The translations under genes and the position numbers were made by a program. 46,964 bases of DNA from an uncultured Clostridium sp. Its GTDB lineage: Bacteria; Bacillota; Clostridia; TANB77; CAG-508. Below are positions 1 to 8,471 of the stretch, piece by piece; position 1 is the first letter of the stretch; each line of letters begins with the position of its first letter. The stretch lies in contig CABQAZ010000012.1 of the NCBI GenBank assembly GCA_902462295.1, forward strand, positions 1 to 46,964, in the 5' to 3' direction. A model generated the notes under the pieces. The model made no database searches. It worked only from the letters and a program-made list of their open reading frames with translations, and was not told the DNA's origin.

Positions 1-5
1 AAAAA

Positions 6-210
6 AGCAATCCCCGCCTTAGCCGTAAGTTGTCTGAATTTTTAAGGACCTGTCTTCGACAGGTGGGTGCCTACTTGAATACTCCTGGGCTTCTTACTAC
101 TCGAAAGTGTAAGCTTGCACGCCATACTCAAAGGATTTGGCCCCTCTTTTAACTTGTAGGTTCTAAAAATTCTGTGCTACACGTACTATGCAGGGTATTT
201 GCTTATTCTT
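6..210 (-). ncRNA. ssrS: 6S RNA
   Basis: The minus-strand transcript has the 6S RNA plan: about 200 nt, a closing stem between its two ends (AAGCAA near 204 with TTGCTT near 5), a large interrupted helix, and late segments resembling Firmicutes 6S RNAs (GAACCTACAAGTT, AAGAAGCCC, GTAGGCACCCACCTG). A run of T follows the closing stem at the window edge and would serve as terminator. 6S RNA mimics an open promoter and binds the housekeeping RNA polymerase holoenzyme in stationary phase. I recognised it by pattern, without a covariance search; ends are approximate. Confidence 0.8.
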
Positions 211-223
211 TTTTGTTATTAAT

Positions 224-252
224 ATAATAGCATATATTTTTATTAATTGCAA
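224..252 (-). promoter_or_regulatory. Sigma-A promoter of 6S RNA
   Basis: On the minus strand TTGCAA (247-252) and TATTAT (224-229) are separated by 17 bases, placing the start site a few bases before the predicted 5' end of the 6S RNA. Confidence 0.6.
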
Positions 253-363
253 CTATGTTATAGTTCAAATTCTTGAAATTTTATATGCTGTTTTTATTAT
301 TTCTCTTTTTTTTTAATTTATTCTCTTTTTTTAATGTTATTTTTGGATTATTTTTCATATATA

Positions 364-1020
364 TTAAATATCTTTTTTTAAATCATAAACCACATCTGCT
401 CTATCACAAACATTTTGTGAATGTGTTACAATAATAATACATTTATTTTCGTCTTTTGCTAGATGTTCAAAAATATTTAAAATATCATTTTCGGTATCTT
501 TATCAAGATTTCCTGTTGGTTCATCAGCAATAAGAATTTTAGGCTCATAAGATAAACTTCTTGCAATAGCAATTCTTTGTTGCTCTCCTCCTGATAATTT
601 TAAAATCTTTCTTTTGGCTTGTTCTTCAGATAATCCTACATCTTTCATTAAATTTAATGCCTTTTCTTTTTTGTTTTTTACTTTAACTTTGCTTATATCC
701 ATTGAAAGAATTATATTCTCTATTGCTGTTAAACTAGGAAGTAAATTGTAACTTTGAAACACAATTCAAATATCAGTATTTCTATATGTATCTAAATTCA
801 TATTTTTTTAATTTTTTTCATCATACAAAATGCTTCCCTCTGTACATTTTTCTAAACCTGTTATAAGTGACAATAATGTTGTTTTACCACTTCCACTTTT
901 TCCTTTAATTGCATACATTTTCCCTTGTTCAAATTCATAATTAATATTCTTAAATACATAACTATCTTTAGGTGCATCTTTATATCTATACCCAACATTT
1001 TCTAATTTCAATATACTCAT
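364..1020 (-). pseudogene. ABC transporter ATP-binding protein with two in-frame stops
   Basis: This would be a MacB/LolD-type ATPase that powers an FtsX-like permease. Walker A (GKSGSGKTTLL) is in the first part; the Q-loop (VFQSYNLLP), signature (LSGGEQQRIAIARSL), Walker B (ILIADEPTGNLD) and H-loop are in the second. The two parts share one frame but are separated by TAA at 808-810 and TGA at 766-768. The residues between the stops still read as family sequence (NMNLDTYRNTDI, then IVFQSYN), so TGA replaces the usual Gly codon and TAA probably a Leu codon. I read this as two point mutations in a dead gene. The neighbouring permease and regulator are also damaged, which supports decay over recoding. 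Confidence 0.85.
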
Positions 1021-1023
1021 AAT

Positions 1024-1388
1024 TTATGACCTCTCTTTCAATATAGTAAGTGGCGAAAATCTTTGAATACTTATCATAGAAGCTAAACTACTAATTAATG
1101 TTAGAGCAAGACCAATTCCTAATAATTGTACAATTACTGTAACATCAACCACAGCATCTATTGTATCAATCGCCTGAACCTCTACTGTTCCATTATGTCC
1201 CATCTCCATTGGACTACCTTTTCCAAAATTATCTGATATTTGCTCTGTTTCTGTTTTACTTGACTCTATTTCATTTTGAAGTAGCATATTTCCAACCTTT
1301 TTTGATAATAATGAGCCACAACCAGCACCAATACATAACATTACTATACTTACAATTAATATTTCAAGAACAAATTGCGTTGTTAACT
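1024..1388 (-). pseudogene. FtsX/MacB-type ABC permease, C-terminal fragment
   Basis: Only the last part of the permease survives: a segment reading TTQFVLEILIVSIVMLCIGAG (a transmembrane helix that usually follows the large extracellular domain), a short extracellular stretch, a second helix (VTVIVQLLGIGLALTLISSLA), and the usual C-terminal ending SPLTILKERS. The open frame runs upstream to about 1388 without a plausible start and touches the end of the response regulator. The N-terminal helix, the extracellular domain and any sensor kinase gene are missing. The simplest reading is one deletion joining the regulator gene to the permease gene. The ATPase pseudogene follows 3 bases downstream. 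Confidence 0.8.
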
Positions 1389-1769
1389 TTAATTAGTGTC
1401 TTCAATATTTGTGTTTCTCTTTAATATTACTTTTACTCTGGCTACTAATTCTTTCATATGAAATGGCTTTGTTATATAATCATCTGCACCATTTTCTAAT
1501 CCATTTAATTTATCATTTATTTCTGACTTTGCTGTTAATATTATAATTGGTGTTTCAATTTTTTCTTTTCTTAAATTATTTAAGATTTTAAATCCGTCTT
1601 TATTTGGTAACATTATATCTAACAGAATTAAATCATATATATTTGTTAATGCTTCATTTTCGCCATCTTCTCCATCTGTTACTATATTGGTTGTAAAATT
1701 TTCTCTTTTTAGTGTTTCTGCTATTGCATCTGCTAAACTATATTCATCTTCTATTATTAATATTTTCAT
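1389..1769 (-). CDS. Response regulator receiver domain, truncated (OmpR type)
   Basis: The protein begins MKILIIEDE, with acidic residues and the phosphoacceptor Asp in LILLDIMLPNKDGF, the switch Thr in IILTAKS and the conserved Lys in DYITKPF. This is a full receiver domain of about 120 residues. The winged-helix DNA-binding domain that OmpR-family regulators carry next is absent; the frame ends after a few linker residues, where the permease fragment starts. ATG at 1769 is preferred over an upstream GTG because AAGG lies at good distance. As it stands it could be phosphorylated but not bind DNA as an OmpR protein; it is most likely a remnant of a regulator that controlled the adjacent ABC transporter. 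Confidence 0.8.
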   Translation of the reverse strand: MKILIIEDEYSLADAIAETLKRENFTTNIVTDGEDGENEALTNIYDLILLDIMLPNKDGFKILNNLRKEKIETPIIILTAKSEINDKLNGLENGADDYITKPFHMKELVARVKVILKRNTNIEDTN

Positions 1770-1823
1770 TTTTATCACCTTTTTTTATTGTAATATCTAA
1801 ATATTTAAATATTATTGAATTTT

Positions 1824-2219
1824 CTATATAATTTCAATAATTTCTTTTATAGGTATTATAGTTTTATCTTCTAATATTACTATTTTTTTATATTCGTCTA
1901 TTTTTTTCAAGTCACCTATTTTAGTTATATATTTTCCCCCTGATTTTTTTATATCTGGTACAAAATAAGTAATAGTAACTTGTGGATTTGTAGAAATTTT
2001 GCTTTTTAAATCTTGTAATTTTTTATCTAAGCTCTCTTTTTCTTCTTCATTAAGTTCTGTTCTATCTTCAGTTAATCTTGTTGTTTCTTTTATAGCATCA
2101 CCATATCCTGTAAGAGCTACAAATGGTGCAAATTGTGCAGCTCTTTGTTCTATACTTAATCTTGGATGTTTTTTTGATATGTGATGTGGTAAATTTATAA
2201 TATCATCATATTTCCCCAT
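1824..2219 (-). CDS. YolD-like protein
   Basis: A 131-residue protein starting MGKYDDIINLPHHISKKHPR, followed by RAAQFAPFVALTGYGDAIKE, the signature of a small YolD-like family in Firmicutes found beside Y-family DNA polymerases. The middle is charged and helical (residues 45-70). The C-terminal part forms short strands and may be a small beta domain. It starts 28 bases after the polymerase gene ends and shares its transcript. YolD-like proteins have been suggested to be UmuD-like accessory factors; that role is inferred from family and position. Confidence 0.8.
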   Translation of the reverse strand: MGKYDDIINLPHHISKKHPRLSIEQRAAQFAPFVALTGYGDAIKETTRLTEDRTELNEEEKESLDKKLQDLKSKISTNPQVTITYFVPDIKKSGGKYITKIGDLKKIDEYKKIVILEDKTIIPIKEIIEII

Positions 2220-2247
2220 TTTTATCTTATTTCCTTTCGATTAGTAC

Positions 2248-3747
2248 CTATCCTTTATGTCCACCAATCTGAGCATTACGCTCAATGGTTGTACCATCCT
2301 TTTCCAAATTCATTCCTTTTAGAATAGCATTTTTACCAAATTTATTTTTTATTTCAATTATAGCATGTTGTAACTTGTTTTCTTCATCTCGTTTCTTTTT
2401 TTCCGCTTCTTGCTCTTTTTCTTGTTTCTCGTAATCAACAAATAAACTAATTTGTTCTGCTTTTTTATCATTATTTATTTCTGATTCATTAACAACATTA
2501 TTAGCTACTACATATATTCTTCTTACTAGTAAATTTTTATTTATAATTCTATCATATAGTTCTTCAACAGCTTCCATTATAAGTTTTGTAGAAGATGTTT
2601 TTTCTTTTAAATTAATAGTACCATGCGCATGTTTTGGAATTTTTCTACCATATCTATCGGTAGTGATTTCTCCATCATATGAATTTCTTAATTTAGGATC
2701 AATTAAATTATCAATATCATAGCCTACTGTTAGTACAATTTGATTTGTTACTAATTGTTTTTCTACTAAATCTAAAACAAGTAAATCAGTCATTTCTTTT
2801 ACAATTAATTTTGTTTGTTCATAATTATATGGACAATGTAATACTTGTCCTGTACTTATACTGTTTGTAGCAGGTTTAAATGTTTTTATGTCTTTCATTG
2901 TACATGGTTCATATCCCCAACTATGGTCTATAAGAAATTCTGCATTTATTCCAAATAATTTGTATAATAATTCTTCATTTTTTATTGAACATCTTGCGAC
3001 ATCTCCCATTGTGTATATACTATTTGCTTCAAGCTTTTTTGCATATCCTTTTCCTACTCGCCAAAAGTCTGTTATTGGTCTATGATTCCATAATAATTTT
3101 CTATATGTCATTTCATCTAATTCTGCTATTCTTACACCATTTTTATCTGCTTTAATATGTTTTGCACCTATATCCATGGCGATTTTAGCTAAATACATAT
3201 TTGTTCCTATTCCACCTGTTGCTGTTATTCCTGTTGATTTATAAACGTCATTTATCATTGTTGTGACAAATTGTTTTGGCGTCATGTTTCTTGTTTTAAG
3301 ATAATTTGTTATATCACAAAACACTTCGTCAACAGAATAAGCATAAATATCTTCTTGTGCAATATATTTTAGATATATATTATATATTGTTGTACTATAT
3401 TTCATATAAAGTGACATTCGTGGCGGTGCTGCTATATAATCAAGTGCTAACTCCGGATTTTTCTTTAATTCTATATCATTAAATGATTTTCCTTCTAATT
3501 TATAATTTGGTGCTTTGTATCTTCTTTGATAATTTATTTGGTTTACTTTTTGTATAACTTCAAATAGTCTTGCTCTTCCTGGTATTCCATAACTTTTTAA
3601 TGAAGGACTTACTGCAAGACATATCGTTTTTTCTGTTCTTGATTTATCTGCTACAACTAGATTTGTTTGTAATGGATTAAGTTTTCTTTCTATACATTCT
3701 ACTGAAGCATAAAAACTTTTTAAATCTATACAACAATATATACTCAT
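2248..3747 (-). CDS. Y-family DNA polymerase (UmuC/DinB-like)
   Basis: A translesion polymerase of about 499 residues. The N-terminal catalytic motif CIDLKSFYASVECIER carries the first metal-binding Asp, and YSVDEVFCDIT carries the second Asp-Glu pair. Residues 185-260 hold the thumb and helix-hairpin-helix (GIGTNMYLAKIAMD, then VGKGYAKKLEANSIYTMGD). The little-finger region follows, then a charged tail rich in Lys and Glu. Its length fits the long Firmicutes UmuC type (YqjW/UvrX) better than classic DinB. I chose ATG 3747 over 3762 because GGAGG (3756-3760) overlaps the upstream ATG and lies 8 bases before the second. The promoter just upstream carries a LexA-like box, so damage induction is likely. 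Confidence 0.9.
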   Translation of the reverse strand: MSIYCCIDLKSFYASVECIERKLNPLQTNLVVADKSRTEKTICLAVSPSLKSYGIPGRARLFEVIQKVNQINYQRRYKAPNYKLEGKSFNDIELKKNPELALDYIAAPPRMSLYMKYSTTIYNIYLKYIAQEDIYAYSVDEVFCDITNYLKTRNMTPKQFVTTMINDVYKSTGITATGGIGTNMYLAKIAMDIGAKHIKADKNGVRIAELDEMTYRKLLWNHRPITDFWRVGKGYAKKLEANSIYTMGDVARCSIKNEELLYKLFGINAEFLIDHSWGYEPCTMKDIKTFKPATNSISTGQVLHCPYNYEQTKLIVKEMTDLLVLDLVEKQLVTNQIVLTVGYDIDNLIDPKLRNSYDGEITTDRYGRKIPKHAHGTINLKEKTSSTKLIMEAVEELYDRIINKNLLVRRIYVVANNVVNESEINNDKKAEQISLFVDYEKQEKEQEAEKKKRDEENKLQHAIIEIKNKFGKNAILKGMNLEKDGTTIERNAQIGGHKG

Positions 3748-3777
3748 ATAAATTACCTCCATCTTTTTACTTTATTC

Positions 3778-3815
3778 ATTATACTACTTTTTAATTATTT
3801 TGTAAACATTTGTTT
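3778..3815 (-). promoter_or_regulatory. Promoter with LexA-like operator for the translesion polymerase
   Basis: On the minus strand TTTACA (3801-3806) and TATAAT (3778-3783) are 17 bases apart. Overlapping the -35 is the perfect palindrome AAACAAATGTTT (3804-3815). It has the spacing and inner bases of the Bacillus/Clostridium LexA box (GAAC, four bases, GTTC) with A/T at the outer positions. Position and target gene fit SOS control; the outer mismatches lower certainty. Confidence 0.55.
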
Positions 3816-3825
3816 ATATACAAAA

Positions 3826-3848
3826 GAACACTGCATTAGCAGTGCCCT
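3826..3848 (-). terminator. Intrinsic terminator
   Basis: GCACTGC-TAAT-GCAGTGT hairpin on the minus strand, extended by G-U pairs and followed by TTCTTTT. It lies 25 bases after the hypothetical gene at 3869 and before the polymerase promoter. Confidence 0.75.
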
Positions 3849-3868
3849 TTATTTGGATTAAAATTTGA

Positions 3869-4636
3869 TTAAAAAATGCTATCTGGAATATACACATAAT
3901 AAATTCCTTTTGTTCTTATTCCATACCATTTTTTATATGCATCAGTCCGTTCCTCATCATATTCGTTTTCTCTTGCAAACCTTTTGAAATCCCACTGCAG
4001 ACCCTTTTCCTGAATAACCTCGCTCTCAGGAATTTTAGAAAAAACTATATGTATCTTAGATTTCAGATCAGTAAGTTCTTCGACACCCTCTTTTTTAAGT
4101 ATGTCTTTATACTCTTCACTATCTACTACTAAAAATTTCTTTTCACTACAGTTTTCATCTATCAGTCCCCAAGATAAACTCCGTGAATTTTTCAGGAATA
4201 ATCTTAATGCCACAGCTTCATTGCTTGAGTTTCTTTCTTCTTTCAGAAAACATTCTAACCTTTTTACTAATTTCTGTGATATAAGAGTCTCATTTTCTAT
4301 CTGTGATTTCTTTTCATCTTCAAATGGCTCTAAAAAACGGTTAATGTCTCTTATGATACCAATCATTGATTTCTCTTTGTCGATATCATCACATTTCATA
4401 AACAAGTTTGTTCCATCTTCTAAAGACTTTTTAAACCTGTCAAAGTTTTTTTTCTGAATTATTGTGGTATCTTCACCTACATGTACGATTTTGCTTTTGG
4501 CTACGTCTGACGGATATATTGTGTATGGATAAACAATTCCATTTTCAATATCTTTTTCTATGGTTTGTTCTATCCGAACTAACATCCGTTTGATGTTTTT
4601 TGATAAGGTTAACATGTGTTTTTTGCTCCTTTTCAT
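3869..4636 (-). CDS. Hypothetical protein (about 255 aa)
   Basis: I do not recognise this protein. It is soluble, charged and mostly helical in the first 150 residues, with a basic N-terminus, and has a mixed C-terminal part ending GIRTKGIYYVYIPDSIF. There are no membrane segments or obvious catalytic motifs. It stands alone between its own -10 (TATAAT, 4675-4680) and the terminator at 3826. Its base composition is less AT-rich than the flanking genes, which suggests recent acquisition. Starts are uncertain: TTG 4654, ATG 4636 (GGAG, 12 bases away) or ATG 4615 (AAGGAG, 10 bases away). Confidence 0.65.
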   Translation of the reverse strand: MKRSKKHMLTLSKNIKRMLVRIEQTIEKDIENGIVYPYTIYPSDVAKSKIVHVGEDTTIIQKKNFDRFKKSLEDGTNLFMKCDDIDKEKSMIGIIRDINRFLEPFEDEKKSQIENETLISQKLVKRLECFLKEERNSSNEAVALRLFLKNSRSLSWGLIDENCSEKKFLVVDSEEYKDILKKEGVEELTDLKSKIHIVFSKIPESEVIQEKGLQWDFKRFARENEYDEERTDAYKKWYGIRTKGIYYVYIPDSIF

Positions 4637-4729
4637 TTTTTTATTTATCTCCAAATTTTACGAGACATGATATTATTATAACACATTTTTAATCATTTTG
4701 GAATACTTTTTTTAATTTTATGAAAACTA

Positions 4730-5116
4730 TTATCCTGTAACTTTAGGTATAAAAATTATCAATCCAACTATAGCAGAACTAATTGCCAATATTAATACTC
4801 CTCCTGCAGAAATATCTTTAACAAGTTTTGCTTTATCATTTTTATATGGCATTATCATATCAACAACAGTTTCAATAGCAGTATTAAAAAGTTCACCACT
4901 AATTACTAAAGCAAAACATATAATGCAAATAATCCACTCATATTTATTAATTTTAAATAAAATTCCAGCAATAATAACCATTATCATTATAAATATATGA
5001 ATTTTCATATTCCTTTCAGTTTTAAATGAAGAAAAAACTCCTTCAAATGCATATTTAAAACTATTAATTAATTTTTTAGATTTTACTTTAAATTTTCTTC
5101 TTTTTTTTAAATTCAT
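4730..5116 (-). CDS. dgkA: Diacylglycerol/undecaprenol kinase (DgkA family)
   Basis: A 128-residue membrane protein with the Gram-positive DgkA layout: an amphipathic start, SFKYAFEGV, three hydrophobic segments, and the family motif EXXNTAIE (here GELFNTAIETVVDM) with the catalytic Glu, then KDISAGGVLILA. Gram-positive homologues phosphorylate undecaprenol to recycle lipid carrier. It begins one base after the larC stop and shares its transcript; I see no functional link. Confidence 0.9.
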   Translation of the reverse strand: MNLKKRRKFKVKSKKLINSFKYAFEGVFSSFKTERNMKIHIFIMIMVIIAGILFKINKYEWIICIICFALVISGELFNTAIETVVDMIMPYKNDKAKLVKDISAGGVLILAISSAIVGLIIFIPKVTG

Positions 5117-5117
5117 T

Positions 5118-6314
5118 TTACTCTCTTCCTAATAAAAATTTATTATATAATTCTTTTAAAGGGATACTCTTTTTTAAAGCTATTTCTTTTATACTTTCAT
5201 ATTCTGGATAAATATAAGTTTCGTCATCATTTATTACTTTTTTTGCCTTTATCTTCCCATATTTAGTATCAAGTTCAATTATCTCTCTTTTTAATACCGT
5301 TCTATATTCATAACGATATCTAATTCCTATAGTTGTTGTTTCTCTAAAAATAATCTTTTGTAAATTTGTTACATCTTCTTTTTTACACACAACAGTCATT
5401 CTATATGCTGGTCTATTTTTTTTCATATAAATTGGTGTAAAAAACACATCTAATGCTCTATTCTTGAATAGTAGCTCTTGTGTATATCCAAGTAATTCAC
5501 CTGTACAGTCATCAATATTTGTTTCCATTACAACAATATCCTCGTTTGGTTTTTCCATTTCTCCATAATATACTTTTAATATATTAGGTATTTTCAATTC
5601 TTTTAAGCCTGCTCCCCATCCTATTTTAGTTACATTCATCTCAGGTAATGTTGTAAATTCATCTGCTAACTCTGCTATTATTGCAGCTCCTGTTGGCGTA
5701 ACAAGTTCAGTATCTATATCTATTTGTCTAAACCTTGCACTAGAATTTGAAAATATTTCACTTGTTGCTGGTACTGGTACACTTATAGTTCCATGTGCAC
5801 ATTCAATAAATCCATACCCATCATTTACTACACTTGATATTATTTTATCAGGATTTATCTTGTTTATTAAAATTGCTGTTCCAACAATATCAACTATTGA
5901 ATCTATTGCTCCCACTTCATGAAAGTGTATTTCATCAAGAGATTTATTATGAACTTTACTTTCTGCTTTTGCAACTCTCATAAATATTCTTTTAGATAAT
6001 TTTTTTACTTTTTCTTCTAACATTGAATTATCTATTATTTTATTTACGTCCTCTAAATTTCTGTGTTCGTGATGATGGTGATGTTCTTCATGACTATGTT
6101 CTTTATGATGGTGTTCATGTTCTAATATTACATCAACATAAGTTCCTGTTATTCCATTTTTTACTTTTTTAGAAATATCTATATGATATCCATCTATATT
6201 TAATTTTTTTAGTTCATTTGTTAAATATGTTTCATCTCCAACTATTTCTGTTAGAGCTCCAAGTGTCATATTTCCACTTATTCCACTTGAACAATCAAAA
6301 TATAATGTTCTCAT
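5118..6314 (-). CDS. larC: LarC, nickel-insertion protein for the pincer cofactor
   Basis: LarC inserts Ni into the pyridinium-bisthiocarboxylate nucleotide used by LarA-type racemases. Markers seen: N-terminal YFDCSSGISGNMTLGAL, the His-rich stretch near residues 66-85, HFHEVGAIDSIVDIVG, ELVTPTGAAII and TNIDDCTGE. Lactobacillus plantarum makes it from two frames by programmed frameshifting; here it is one continuous frame of about 398 residues. ATG 6314 is chosen because GGAGAGG lies 9 bases upstream and overlaps the alternative ATG 6335. No larA, larB or larE is in the window, so the client enzyme is elsewhere or unknown. Confidence 0.9.
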   Translation of the reverse strand: MRTLYFDCSSGISGNMTLGALTEIVGDETYLTNELKKLNIDGYHIDISKKVKNGITGTYVDVILEHEHHHKEHSHEEHHHHHEHRNLEDVNKIIDNSMLEEKVKKLSKRIFMRVAKAESKVHNKSLDEIHFHEVGAIDSIVDIVGTAILINKINPDKIISSVVNDGYGFIECAHGTISVPVPATSEIFSNSSARFRQIDIDTELVTPTGAAIIAELADEFTTLPEMNVTKIGWGAGLKELKIPNILKVYYGEMEKPNEDIVVMETNIDDCTGELLGYTQELLFKNRALDVFFTPIYMKKNRPAYRMTVVCKKEDVTNLQKIIFRETTTIGIRYRYEYRTVLKREIIELDTKYGKIKAKKVINDDETYIYPEYESIKEIALKKSIPLKELYNKFLLGRE

Positions 6315-6369
6315 TTTTTCATTCCTCTCCGTCATTATTACTACATGCTATTGTTTCATTAATACAATA

Positions 6370-6398
6370 AAGAGGATATCCAAATATGATATCCTCTT
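6370..6398 (-). terminator. Hairpin terminator after the DUF362 gene
   Basis: Perfect 11-base inverted repeat AAGAGGATATC with a 7-base loop. On the minus strand it is followed by TTTATTG, a weak U tract. It separates the redox cluster from larC. Confidence 0.55.
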
Positions 6399-6508
6399 GC
6401 CTGGCAAAATATTTGATTTAAACACATAAATATTTTATCAAAAACTCTCACTAATTACAATCATATTATAATATTTATATATATTATTAATTCAAAATGT
6501 ATTAATCT

Positions 6509-7393
6509 TTAATCAATATTTATCAATTCATATTCCCTTGAACCAAATCCAAGTTCATTTGCTACCTCTATTGTATGAACTCCATTTTGTCTTTCTACTC
6601 TTGCTACAAAATGATCTCTTCCTGGGTCTTTTGAATTATACACGATATCAATACATGCTTGATCTATCGCTATAGGGTCTGTACTTGCTAGAATTCCAAC
6701 ATCTTGCATACATGGATCTTCTGCAACTGCACAACAATCACAATCTACAGACATATTACACATAACATTTATATATACAATCTTTCCTTTAAACATATTA
6801 TGAACTGATGATGCTGCATCTGCCATAGCCTCTAAGAATTTATCTTGTTCTGGTAGGTTGTCCCATAATTTTTCTTGGTCTTTTGTTACACCTGCAGAAT
6901 GTATCCAAGATTTTCCTTCTGAAGAACCACATCCTATTGATAATTGTTTTAGTGCTCCTCCATATCCACCCATAGGGTGTCCTTTAAAGTGTGATAATAC
7001 TAGCATTGAATCATAATTTTGTATATGTTTTCCAACATAATTTTTCTTAATTACTTTTCCATTAGGAATGTCTAATTCTAAGTCATCTCCATTTGCATCC
7101 ATTATATCTACATCAAAATATTTAGTCCAACCATGTTCTTCCATTAGTTTTTCATGCTTTTCTGTTGTATTTCTAGCCCCACCATATGCTGTATTACATT
7201 CTACAACTGTTCCATTTACTTTTTCTACAATAGCTTTTACAAATTCTGGTCTAAGATAATTTTGATTTCCTTGTTCTCCTGAATGTAGTTTAACAGCTAC
7301 TTTTCCTGGTAAATTAACTTCTAAAGTTTCATACATTTTTACTACACTTTCTGGTGTAATTTCTTTTGTAAAATAAACTTTTGATTTTTCCAT
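6509..7393 (-). CDS. DUF362 family protein
   Basis: A 294-residue member of the DUF362 family, common in anaerobes and often linked to Fe-S enzymes. Seen: VAVKLHSGEQGN near residue 33, the central LSHFKGHPMGGYGGALKQLSIG, a Cys-rich segment (CNMSVDCDCCAVAEDPC) near residue 210, and PIAIDQACIDIVY. The ferredoxin domain some relatives carry is missing, so the Cys cluster is the only metal-binding candidate. It starts 18 bases after the 4Fe-4S aldo/keto reductase, so the two are probably co-expressed and may work in one redox pathway (inference). Confidence 0.85.
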   Translation of the reverse strand: MEKSKVYFTKEITPESVVKMYETLEVNLPGKVAVKLHSGEQGNQNYLRPEFVKAIVEKVNGTVVECNTAYGGARNTTEKHEKLMEEHGWTKYFDVDIMDANGDDLELDIPNGKVIKKNYVGKHIQNYDSMLVLSHFKGHPMGGYGGALKQLSIGCGSSEGKSWIHSAGVTKDQEKLWDNLPEQDKFLEAMADAASSVHNMFKGKIVYINVMCNMSVDCDCCAVAEDPCMQDVGILASTDPIAIDQACIDIVYNSKDPGRDHFVARVERQNGVHTIEVANELGFGSREYELINID

Positions 7394-7411
7394 TTTTATC
7401 TTTCCTTTCCA

Positions 7412-8413
7412 TTAGTTTTCTGCAAATGTTTTTGCAACTTTTTCAAGTTCATTTCTAATATGAATATGTTGTGGACAAACTTGTTCGCATTTTCCACATT
7501 TTATACATTCAGAAGCAGATTTTAGTCCATGTCCTCCTACTAACCACCCCTCTTGATGTTTTGCAGAAGCTTTATCTTTATATAGTGTTAACATGTTCAT
7601 TGCAGTAAATGAACCTGATATTCCTATTTTCATTGGACATACTTTTGCACAATAATTGCAAGTTGTACATGGTATTAATGGTATACTTTTTAACACTTCT
7701 TGTGCTTCTTTTATTGTCTTTTCTTCCTCTTCTGATAATTTTGTAAAATCTTTCATATATGATAAATTATCTTCCATTTGTTCAATATTACTCATTCCAG
7801 ATAATACTGTAATTACTCCATCTAAATTTGCTGAGAATTTTATTGCCCATGATGCAATAGAAATGTCTGGATTTGCTTTTTCAAATACTTCTTTTACTTT
7901 TTCTGGTGGGTTTGCTAACATTCCACCTTTTACTGGTTCCATTATTATAACAGGTTTTCCATGTTTTCTTGCTACTTCATAACATGCTTTTGATTGTATT
8001 GCTGGATTTTCCCAGTCTGCATAATTTATTTGTAATTGAACAAATTCCATTTCTGGATGGTCTGTTAATATTTTGTCTAATTCTTCAGGTGTAGAATGGA
8101 ACGAAAATCCTGCATGTTTTATTTTTCCTTGTTTTTTCATTTCTAATATCCAGTTCCACATGTCAAAATCATCAAAGAATTTTGTTCTTCCCTCTCCTAA
8201 ATTGTGTAATAAATAAAAGTCAAAATATCCTGCTCCTGTTTGTTTTAATGAAGTTTCAAATTGTGATATTGCTTCTTCTCTTGTTTTACAGTTTATCCAT
8301 GCTGCATTTTTTGTTGCAAGTTGAAATTTTTCTCTTGGGTATCTTTCTACTAATGCTTGTCTTATTGCATCTTCACTTCCTGCATATGCCCAAGCTGTAT
8401 CTAAATATGACAT
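7412..8413 (-). CDS. Aldo/keto reductase with two 4Fe-4S clusters, N-terminus missing
   Basis: The TIM-barrel part keeps the whole catalytic tetrad (Asp5 and Tyr10 in LDTAWAY, Lys35, His70). A ferredoxin-like tail has two cluster motifs (CTTCNYCAKVCP and CIKCGKCEQVCP). Family members usually start about 40 residues earlier with the first barrel strand and helix; here an in-frame TAG lies just upstream and ATG 8413 has a good AGGAG site, so translation begins at what is normally the second strand. A deletion joining the start region to codon ~42 would explain this. The protein may be unstable or inactive. Its promoter resembles MerR-controlled ones. Confidence 0.85.
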   Translation of the reverse strand: MSYLDTAWAYAGSEDAIRQALVERYPREKFQLATKNAAWINCKTREEAISQFETSLKQTGAGYFDFYLLHNLGEGRTKFFDDFDMWNWILEMKKQGKIKHAGFSFHSTPEELDKILTDHPEMEFVQLQINYADWENPAIQSKACYEVARKHGKPVIIMEPVKGGMLANPPEKVKEVFEKANPDISIASWAIKFSANLDGVITVLSGMSNIEQMEDNLSYMKDFTKLSEEEEKTIKEAQEVLKSIPLIPCTTCNYCAKVCPMKIGISGSFTAMNMLTLYKDKASAKHQEGWLVGGHGLKSASECIKCGKCEQVCPQHIHIRNELEKVAKTFAEN

Positions 8414-8435
8414 TTTTACTTCTCCTTTTTTCTAT

Positions 8436-8466
8436 ATCATATCACTTAATACTATAGGTAAGTCAA
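8436..8466 (-). promoter_or_regulatory. MerR-style promoter of the aldo/keto reductase
   Basis: Minus strand: TTGACT (8461-8466), 19-base spacer, TATGAT (8436-8441). A 20-base imperfect palindrome (8444-8463, outer arms ACTTA/TAAGT) fills the spacer. Over-long spacers with a dyad mark MerR-family activation. The layout is the same as at 9479-9509. Confidence 0.5.
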
Positions 8467-8471
8467 GTATT

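Noticed and set aside
763..810. Possible stop-codon reassignment (TGA as Gly) in the ABC ATPase
   Set aside because: TAA also interrupts the frame, and the adjacent genes are truncated, so decay explains it better.
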